Below are positions 1 to 4,435 of a stretch of DNA of 6,905 nt, piece by piece (position 1 is the first letter of the stretch; each line of letters begins with the position of its first letter). The DNA is from Candidatus Bipolaricaulota bacterium (GTDB taxonomy: Bacteria > Bipolaricaulota > Bipolaricaulia > RBG-16-55-9), in NCBI GenBank assembly GCA_027021605.1, contig JALUUA010000263.1, positions 1 to 6,905 of the forward strand. Reading direction: 5' to 3'. The position numbers and the translations under genes are program-made. The notes beneath the pieces were generated by a model. The model had not been told where the DNA came from. It worked only from the letters and a program-made list of their open reading frames with translations, and made no database searches.

Positions 1-1665
1 GGGGTCCTCGGCCTCCTGGGCCTTCTGCTCCATCCGGTAGGCCGCCAGCAGCGGGTCCTTGATCTCGATCTCGGCCTGGGCCATCGCTTCCTGGACCCAC
101 TCCTCGAAGCGGCGGGACCTCTCCTGTTGAATGTAAGCGGTCTTGATCTCGTTCTTGAGCGCGTCCGAGGTGCGCTTCTCGAGCACCTGAATGAGGTGGA
201 GCCCGAACTGGGTCCGCACGGGCTCGGAGATCTCGTCCACGTCGAGGGCGAAGGCCGCGGCCTCGAACTCGGGGACCATGCGGCCGTAGCCGAACCAGCC
301 GAGATCCCCCCCGCGGGCCTTGGAGCCAGGGTCGTCGGAGTACTCCTCCGCCAGAGCGGCGAAGTCCTCCCCGGCGGCGAGCTTCTGTTGGATCTCCTCG
401 ATCTTCGCGTAGGCCGCCTGAACTTCCTCCTCGGAGGCGTCCTGGGAGAGCCTTATGAGGATGTGCCGCGCCCGGATCTCGGGGAGCTCGGGGAACTCCC
501 CCTTCTCCTTCGCTTCCGCAAGCCACTTCTCAAAGAGCTCGTCCTTCTTCTCGTTGACGTAGTCGTCCTTTACGCGGTCCTTGACGTCCTCGAAGTCCGT
601 GGTGCGCTTCTCGAGGAGTTGAATGAGGTGAAAGCCCTCCTCGGTGCGCACGGGCTCGGAGATCTCGCCCTCCTCGAGGGCGAAGGCGGCTGCTTCAAAC
701 TCCGGCCCGAAGGGGCTCCCGCCCCGCTCGATCCAGCCCAGGTCGCCGCCCACCATCCGGGTCCGCTCGTCCTGGGAGTACTCCTTGGCCAGCTCGGCGA
801 ACTCCTCCCCGGCTTCCAGGCGCGCTTGAATTTCCGCGATCTTTCGGGAGGCCGACTGGACCTCCTCCTCGGGGGCGTCCTGCGGGACCCGAATGAGGAT
901 GTGCCGGACGCGCACCTCGTCCTGGGCGTAGCGGTCCCGGTTCTCCTCGAAGTAGGCCCGCAGCTCCTCCTCGGTGGGCACCACCGCGGGGACCACCCGA
1001 TCGCGGTACTGGGCCTTGTTCTCCTCGAGATAGGCGAGGAGCTCCTCGTCCGTGGGCTCGAGCTCGCCGACGATGACGTCTTGGAGCTTCTCCCGCTTGA
1101 GCTGCGCCTCGATCTCGGCCCGCAGCTTCGCCTTGAACTCCCGGAGGGTCCCTTGGCGCAGGTTGAAGATCTGGCGGAAGCGCTCCCGGATCCCCGGGTC
1201 CCGGAGCAGCTCAATCAGCTGCTCCTCCGTCAGCTGGTTGTTCCCCAAGAAGCTGTCGTACTCCTCGCGAAATCGCAGGTCCACCTGCGTGCGGGGGACG
1301 GAGATCCGGCGCTTGCGGGCCTCCTGGTCCAGGAGCTTGTTGCGGATCAGCTGCTCGGCGGCCTGGGAGCGGAGCTGCAGCTGGAAGTACGCCCCGCTGG
1401 CCCCCTGGAGCTGATCGTCGAAGTTGAGCCCGAACTGCTGATAGAGCTGGCGCTGGCTGTTCAGCACGTTCTGAAACGCCAGCTCCAAATCCGAGGCGGG
1501 GATCTCCTCCCCGTTTACGAGGATCGCGGGCTCCTCCTCCGGGGTGGGGGTCGTGTTGAAGATCTGCAGCCCCCCGGGCGTAAAGAAGATAATCCCTCCC
1601 AGGGCGAACCCAAAGATCACCGTCCAAATCGTGATGTTGATCCATCGCTGCCGCAAACGTCTCAT
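1..1665 (-). CDS. Membrane-anchored foldase with two parvulin (PpiC-type) peptidyl-prolyl isomerase domains, 3' end cut by the window
   Basis: The frame is open from an ATG at 1665 to the window edge (555 residues, no stop). Residues 11-28 form one hydrophobic segment after an Arg-rich start, which suggests an inner-membrane anchor with the rest outside. Residues 45-200 look like a SurA/PpiD N-terminal chaperone region (VNGEEI near 50). Two parvulin domains follow, about 251-354 and 397-498. Each has RHILIR (His255, His401), an Asp where Pin1 has its catalytic Cys (Asp299, Asp445), GGDLGW, and a GFH or GLH near the end (His346, His490). Both therefore look catalytically competent. The family isomerises prolyl bonds and assists folding of exported proteins. 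PpiD has one parvulin domain and SurA two but no anchor, so this is a hybrid layout and I give no symbol. The text after residue 520 resembles the usual C-terminus, so little is probably missing. A GAGGTG site supports the start. Confidence 0.93.
   Translation of the reverse strand, partial: MRRLRQRWINITIWTVIFGFALGGIIFFTPGGLQIFNTTPTPEEEPAILVNGEEIPASDLELAFQNVLNSQRQLYQQFGLNFDDQLQGASGAYFQLQLRSQAAEQLIRNKLLDQEARKRRISVPRTQVDLRFREEYDSFLGNNQLTEEQLIELLRDPGIRERFRQIFNLRQGTLREFKAKLRAEIEAQLKREKLQDVIVGELEPTDEELLAYLEENKAQYRDRVVPAVVPTEEELRAYFEENRDRYAQDEVRVRHILIRVPQDAPEEEVQSASRKIAEIQARLEAGEEFAELAKEYSQDERTRMVGGDLGWIERGGSPFGPEFEAAAFALEEGEISEPVRTEEGFHLIQLLEKRTTDFEDVKDRVKDDYVNEKKDELFEKWLAEAKEKGEFPELPEIRARHILIRLSQDASEEEVQAAYAKIEEIQQKLAAGEDFAALAEEYSDDPGSKARGGDLGWFGYGRMVPEFEAAAFALDVDEISEPVRTQFGLHLIQVLEKRTSDALKNEIKTAYIQQERSRRFEEWVQEAMAQAEIEIKDPLLAAYRMEQKAQEAEDP
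928..1056 (-). repeat. Internal 26-residue duplication in the foldase linker
   Basis: Just before the first parvulin domain, the pattern P-T-(D/E)-E-E-L-x-A-Y-x-E-E-N-x-x-x-Y occurs twice, at residues 204-220 (1006-1056) and 230-246 (928-978), offset by exactly 26 residues or 78 nt. The DNA of the two copies is also clearly similar. The motif is predicted helical. Parvulin proteins often carry one such helix ahead of the domain, so this looks like a local tandem duplication of it. Confidence 0.7.
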
Positions 1666-1676
1666 CGTATCCGCGT

Positions 1677-1682
1677 CACCTC
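1677..1682 (-). promoter_or_regulatory. Ribosome binding site of the foldase gene
   Basis: GAGGTG on the minus strand lies 11 nt before the ATG at 1665. The spacing is slightly long but usable. It favours this ATG over the out-of-frame ATG at 1645. Confidence 0.55.
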
Positions 1683-1826
1683 AGTTCCTTAAGGATCGTC
1701 AGAAGGATCACAGGGCCGTCTCCCAAGCCGGAAGAGCCGGAACCCGAAAAACAGAAAGAATACCGTGCCGTGGCCACAGCCACCGTCTCCGCCCCCGCCC
1801 CCGCTCTCTCTTACTCTTGCCCGGGG

Positions 1827-1847
1827 CCCCGCGCGCCCGCCCGGCCC
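1827..1847 (-). other. G-quadruplex-type motif
   Basis: On the minus (coding) strand there are four runs of three or four G, separated by 2, 1 and 5 bases. This fits the usual G3+N1-7 pattern. Nearby CCCGGG and GGCCCC segments could compete by forming hairpins. In DNA this rich in GC such a motif can arise by chance. Confidence 0.4.
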
Positions 1848-1870
1848 GGGTGGCCCCGTAGCGTAGTGTA

Positions 1871-1884
1871 GCCCCACGCGGGGC
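1871..1884 (-). terminator. Hairpin after spoVS, possible terminator without a U-tract
   Basis: GCCCC and GGGGC form a 5-bp all-GC stem with a 4-nt loop, starting 11 bases after the spoVS stop codon. The sequence after it is TACACTACGC, not a run of T, so it is not a classical intrinsic terminator. It could pause RNA polymerase or protect the 3' end of the RNA. Confidence 0.3.
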
Positions 1885-1895
1885 ACAAAAGGGCC

Positions 1896-2537
1896 CTAGA
1901 AGCCGCTCTCCCCCCTGGGCGGGGGCTCCTCGTCCCCCTCCGTGCCCGTCGTGTCTGCGCCCATGCCTGTACCCGCACCCGCATCCGAGCCCGAGCCCGG
2001 AGCGGAGCCGGAAGCGGACAGATCCCCGCCGAGGGGCCCTTCCTCCTCTCCCTCCCCGGGTTCCGAGGGGTACGGGGAGGAAGAGACCGCACCCACGGTG
2101 CCCGCGAGGACCTCCGGCGGCGGGCCGCTCGTTCGCTCCGGCCCCGGCGCGGGGGCTTCCGCCTGCGCCGGGGCCTGGGCCTGGGCCTCCTGAGTTTGGG
2201 GCTGTTGAGTTTGGGCTTGGGCCTGAGCTTGCGCTTGTGCTTGCGCTTGAGCGGCCTTGGCGGCCTCGATGAGGCGGTGGCGGGGGGTCACGTAGAAGCG
2301 GATGGCCGTTCGGGGCTCCCCCTCGATCTCGACGTCCACGAAGCCGGGGATGGCGACCAGGTCGATCCCGCTGGAGGCCAAGTAGCTGCGGGCGATGGCG
2401 ATCGCCTTGACGGTCTGGTTGACGGCCTTGGGGCCGATGGCTTGGATCTCGGCCTCGCCGACCTGGCGGATGGTGTTGGCCAGCGCTCCGGCGGCGCGGA
2501 TCGCGTTCGATTGCGCGGAAACCTTGAGCATACCCAT
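1896..2537 (-). CDS. spoVS: Stage V sporulation protein S (SpoVS) with a long low-complexity C-terminal extension
   Basis: Residues 3-86 match the SpoVS family closely, with LKVSAQS at the start, GEAEIQAIGPKAVNQ in the middle (27-41), then VKAIAIAR (43-50) and RTAIRFYV (76-83). SpoVS is a small protein, usually about 86 residues, related to the Alba fold and thought to bind nucleic acid. It affects sporulation in Bacillus but is also present in non-sporulating bacteria. Here the protein is 213 residues. After a short helix the tail has seven Ala-Gln pairs (96-109), a Gln/Ala/Pro stretch to about 131, then a Gly/Ser/Pro/Glu/Asp-rich acidic end. The tail keeps the GC-ending codons expected of real coding sequence. 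The ATG at 2537 has a strong AAGGAGGT upstream. An ATG two codons later (2531) is also possible. Longer upstream readings cross the promoter and the rny end and are unlikely. The domain call is near certain; the function of the tail is unknown. Confidence 0.93.
   Translation of the reverse strand: MGMLKVSAQSNAIRAAGALANTIRQVGEAEIQAIGPKAVNQTVKAIAIARSYLASSGIDLVAIPGFVDVEIEGEPRTAIRFYVTPRHRLIEAAKAAQAQAQAQAQAQAQTQQPQTQEAQAQAPAQAEAPAPGPERTSGPPPEVLAGTVGAVSSSPYPSEPGEGEEEGPLGGDLSASGSAPGSGSDAGAGTGMGADTTGTEGDEEPPPRGESGF
2211..2252 (-). repeat. Ala-Gln dipeptide repeat (seven copies) in the SpoVS tail
   Basis: Seven consecutive Ala-Gln pairs are followed by Thr-Gln and further Gln-rich text. Ala is written as GCT, GCG, GCA and GCC and Gln as both CAA and CAG. 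The hexanucleotide is thus not exact, which points to selection on the peptide or to an old repeat that has drifted. Confidence 0.9.
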
Positions 2538-2547
2538 GGGGCTTGCG

Positions 2548-2555
2548 ACCTCCTT
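2548..2555 (-). promoter_or_regulatory. Ribosome binding site of spoVS
   Basis: A near-ideal AAGGAGGT lies 10 nt before the ATG at 2537. It decides the start against the longer open frame that continues upstream. Confidence 0.85.
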
Positions 2556-2601
2556 GCGTCTGTGCCTGCCGTGTCGGTTCGTCGGTGTTCGGTTGGGATA
2601 G

Positions 2602-2630
2602 AGTATAGCCGAGCCCCTCGGGGGCGACAA
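2602..2630 (-). promoter_or_regulatory. Sigma70-like promoter of spoVS
   Basis: The -35 box TTGTCG (2625-2630, 4 of 6 matches to consensus) and the -10 box TATACT (2602-2607, 5 of 6) are separated by exactly 17 bp. Transcription would begin near 2595 and give a leader of about 58 nt. The spacer contains CCCCGAGGGGCT, similar to the element in the rny promoter. Confidence 0.75.
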
Positions 2631-2635
2631 CTTAA

Positions 2636-2651
2636 GCGCTAGCGCTAGCGC
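2636..2651. repeat. 16-bp perfect palindrome over the rny stop codon
   Basis: GCGCTAGCGCTAGCGC is its own reverse complement and is built of nearly three AGCGCT units. It covers the rny TAG stop (2645-2647) and ends 6 bp upstream of the spoVS -35 box. It could be a protein binding site for spoVS control or a hairpin at the end of the rny RNA. As a hairpin it has no T-run after it. Confidence 0.6.
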
Positions 2652-4282
2652 GCCCGCTGGCTGAACTCGACGCTGCGGATCACGTGCACCCGAATCTCCC
2701 CGGGGTAATCGAGCTCCTCCTCGATGGTGCGGGCGATCTCGTACGACAGTTTCGCCGCCAGGTCGTCGCTGACCTCCTCGGGGCGGACCATCACCCGCAC
2801 CTCGCGCCCCGCCTGCACGGCGTACGCCTCGGCCACGCCGGGGAAGGAGCGGCACAGCTCCTCGAGGGCCTGGACCCTTTGAATATAAGCTTCGAAGGTC
2901 TCCTGGCGGGCGCCGGGGCGGGCGGCCGAGAGGGTGTCCGCTGCCTGGATGAGCACGGCCAGCACCGTCCGGGCCTCGACCTCCTCGTTGTGGGCGGCGA
3001 TGGCGTGGACGATCTCCTCGGACTCGTGGTACCGCCAGGCCAGTTCCGCACTAATCAGCGAGTGCGAGCCCTCCACCTTGTGGTCGACGGCCTTGCCGAT
3101 GTCGTGGAGCAGCCCCGCCCGCTTGGCCGGGATGGGGTCGAGCCCCAGCTCCTCGGCGAGCATCCCCGCCAAAAAGCACACCTCGAGGGAGTGCTGGAGC
3201 TGGTTCTGCCCGTAGCTGGTGCGGAACTTCAGCCGCCCCAGGAGCTTGACCAGCTCGGGGTGGACGTCCGTAAGGCCCGCCTCCTCGACGGCCCGTCGCC
3301 CCGCCTCCACGATCTCCTGCTCGATCCGCTCGCGGGCCTGTTCCACCTGCTTCTTGATCTGGGCCGGGTGGATCCGCCCGTCTTCGACGAGCTTCTGCAT
3401 CGCCAGGCGGGCGATCTCCCTCCGGACGGGGTTAAAGCACGAGAGCACCACGGTGTCGGGGGTGTCGTCCACCAGCACGTCGACGCCGGTGAGGGCCTCG
3501 AAGGTGCGGATGTTCCGCCCCTCGCGCCCGATGACGCGCCCCTTGAACTCGTTGTCGGGCAGGGGCACCAGGCTCACGGTGGCCAGCTCGACCTCGTCGG
3601 CGGCGTAGCGCTGGATGGCCGTGGCCAAGATCTTGCGCGCCTCGCGCTCGGCTTCTTGCTCGTAGCGCTCCTTGATCTCGCGGACCTTGCGGGCGAAGAA
3701 GCGCTCGGCTTCCTCGCTTACCCGCTGCATGAGGACCTCGCGGGCCTCCTCCTGGGAGAGGCCGGCCAGCTCCTCGAGCTTCTTGCGCTCGCCCTCGATG
3801 AGGGCCTCCCCTTCGGCCAAGAGCGCGGCCAGGCGCTCGCGGTCCCGGGCGAGGGCCCGCTCCATCCGCTGGAGCTGCTCGGCCTTCTGCTCCAGCCGCT
3901 CCTCCCGGCGGAGGATGCGGGTCTCGACCCCCTCGAGCTTCTCCTCCCGCCGCTTGAGGCGGCGTTCCGCCTCCTGCCAGCGCCGCTCCAGGTCCTCATA
4001 GGCGCGGCGCGCTTCTTGTTCCTTGCGCTGAGCCTCTTGGAGGGCTTGGGTCAGCCGTTGTTCCGTTCGCTTCCACTCCTGCTCCCGCTCCTGCTGCTTC
4101 CGCTCGAGGGCCCGCTGCTCCTCCTCCAAGCGCCGGGAGCGCTGCCGGGCCTCCTCCAGCTCTCCCCGGAAGCGTCGTTTCGCGATCGCAAAGCCGCCCA
4201 GACCGGCCAGGAGGGCCAAGAGCGCGCCCCCCAGCCCCAATCCCAGCCCGACCCAGGCGGGTCCCATTCCTGGATCCCACAT
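2645..4282 (-). CDS. rny: Ribonuclease Y, membrane-anchored endoribonuclease starting mRNA decay
   Basis: The 545-residue protein shows the full RNase Y layout. A Gly/Leu-rich membrane segment (about 10-34) is followed by a long charged coiled coil (about 38-215, rich in Glu, Arg and Gln). A KH RNA-binding domain carries IGREGRN (251-257). An HD domain has His364 in LQHS, His393-Asp394 in LLHDIGK, His431 in AAHN, and Asp449 in QAADTLSAARPGAR. All metal-binding residues expected for activity are present. The family cuts single-stranded regions of mRNA at the inner face of the membrane. The length is close to the usual 510-530, with a slightly longer coil. The ATG at 4282 has GAGGTG 8 nt upstream. 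Met6 is a less likely start without its own site. The gene follows the transporter by 147 bp and has its own promoter; spoVS follows 107 bp later. Confidence 0.98.
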   Translation of the reverse strand: MWDPGMGPAWVGLGLGLGGALLALLAGLGGFAIAKRRFRGELEEARQRSRRLEEEQRALERKQQEREQEWKRTEQRLTQALQEAQRKEQEARRAYEDLERRWQEAERRLKRREEKLEGVETRILRREERLEQKAEQLQRMERALARDRERLAALLAEGEALIEGERKKLEELAGLSQEEAREVLMQRVSEEAERFFARKVREIKERYEQEAEREARKILATAIQRYAADEVELATVSLVPLPDNEFKGRVIGREGRNIRTFEALTGVDVLVDDTPDTVVLSCFNPVRREIARLAMQKLVEDGRIHPAQIKKQVEQARERIEQEIVEAGRRAVEEAGLTDVHPELVKLLGRLKFRTSYGQNQLQHSLEVCFLAGMLAEELGLDPIPAKRAGLLHDIGKAVDHKVEGSHSLISAELAWRYHESEEIVHAIAAHNEEVEARTVLAVLIQAADTLSAARPGARQETFEAYIQRVQALEELCRSFPGVAEAYAVQAGREVRVMVRPEEVSDDLAAKLSYEIARTIEEELDYPGEIRVHVIRSVEFSQRAR

Positions 4283-4290
4283 CGGACACG

Positions 4291-4296
4291 CACCTC
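4291..4296 (-). promoter_or_regulatory. Ribosome binding site of rny
   Basis: GAGGTG on the minus strand lies 8 nt before the ATG at 4282, which is good spacing and supports that start. Confidence 0.75.
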
Positions 4297-4375
4297 TTTT
4301 CGCATTCGTACCGGCATCTCACACCCCACGCGTGTACGGGCTCATCTCGCTCGCGCTTCGATGAGATCTTCGCGC

Positions 4376-4405
4376 ATTATATCCCTAAGCCCTTTCGGGG
4401 ATCAA
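4376..4405 (-). promoter_or_regulatory. Sigma70-like promoter of rny
   Basis: A perfect -10 box TATAAT (4376-4381) and a -35 box TTGATC (4400-4405, 4 of 6 matches) are separated by 18 bp. The start site would be near 4369, giving a leader of about 87 nt. The leader contains a weak inverted repeat, CTCATC with GATGAG (4341-4365), and a CACGCGTG palindrome (4327-4334). The -35 box lies inside the last of three 14-bp repeats. Confidence 0.75.
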
Positions 4406-4435
4406 CGGGCGGGATCAAACGGGCGGGAATCAACG
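4394..4435 (-). repeat. Three abutting 14-bp direct repeats at the rny promoter
   Basis: Read on the minus strand, the units are CGTTGATTCCCGCC (4422-4435), CGTTTGATCCCGCC (4408-4421) and CGTTGATCCCCGAA (4394-4407), with no bases between them. The first contains the transporter stop codon TGA (4430-4432). The third contains the rny -35 box. This arrangement resembles an operator with repeated protein binding sites. Confidence 0.8.

Larger units (their letters stand above)
1666..1895. other. 230-bp intergenic spacer between spoVS and the foldase gene
   Basis: I see no gene here. On the minus strand it holds, in order: a GC hairpin just after the spoVS stop (1871-1884), a very GC-rich block with a four-run G motif (1827-1847), a purine-rich run (about 1788-1818), a TATTCT box (1757-1762) without a good -35 box, and the foldase ribosome binding site. 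A TACACT (1865-1870) directly after the hairpin is another weak -10 candidate. The foldase promoter is therefore not settled. It may lie here, or the gene may be read through from spoVS. Confidence 0.6.

Noticed and set aside
127..1692. A 521-codon plus-strand open frame antisense to the foldase
   Set aside because: It mirrors the foldase codons, and its internal repetition only reflects the two parvulin domains on the other strand. No domain is recognisable.
1757..1785. TATTCT as the -10 box of a foldase promoter
   Set aside because: No acceptable -35 box lies 15-19 bp upstream and there is no extended -10 TG. It is kept only as a weak possibility.
2211..2252. The hexanucleotide-like tract as a CRISPR or mobile repeat
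   Set aside because: It is in frame inside spoVS, has no spacers, and encodes a plain Ala-Gln repeat with mixed codons.
2538..2855. A 106-codon upstream extension of spoVS
   Set aside because: It overlaps the end of rny and the spoVS promoter and ribosome binding site. Its Arg/Gly-rich product is unlike any SpoVS N-terminus.
4341..4365. An inverted repeat in the rny leader as a riboswitch or terminator
   Set aside because: The stem is only 6 bp with a 13-nt loop, no T-run follows, and I recognise no riboswitch core.
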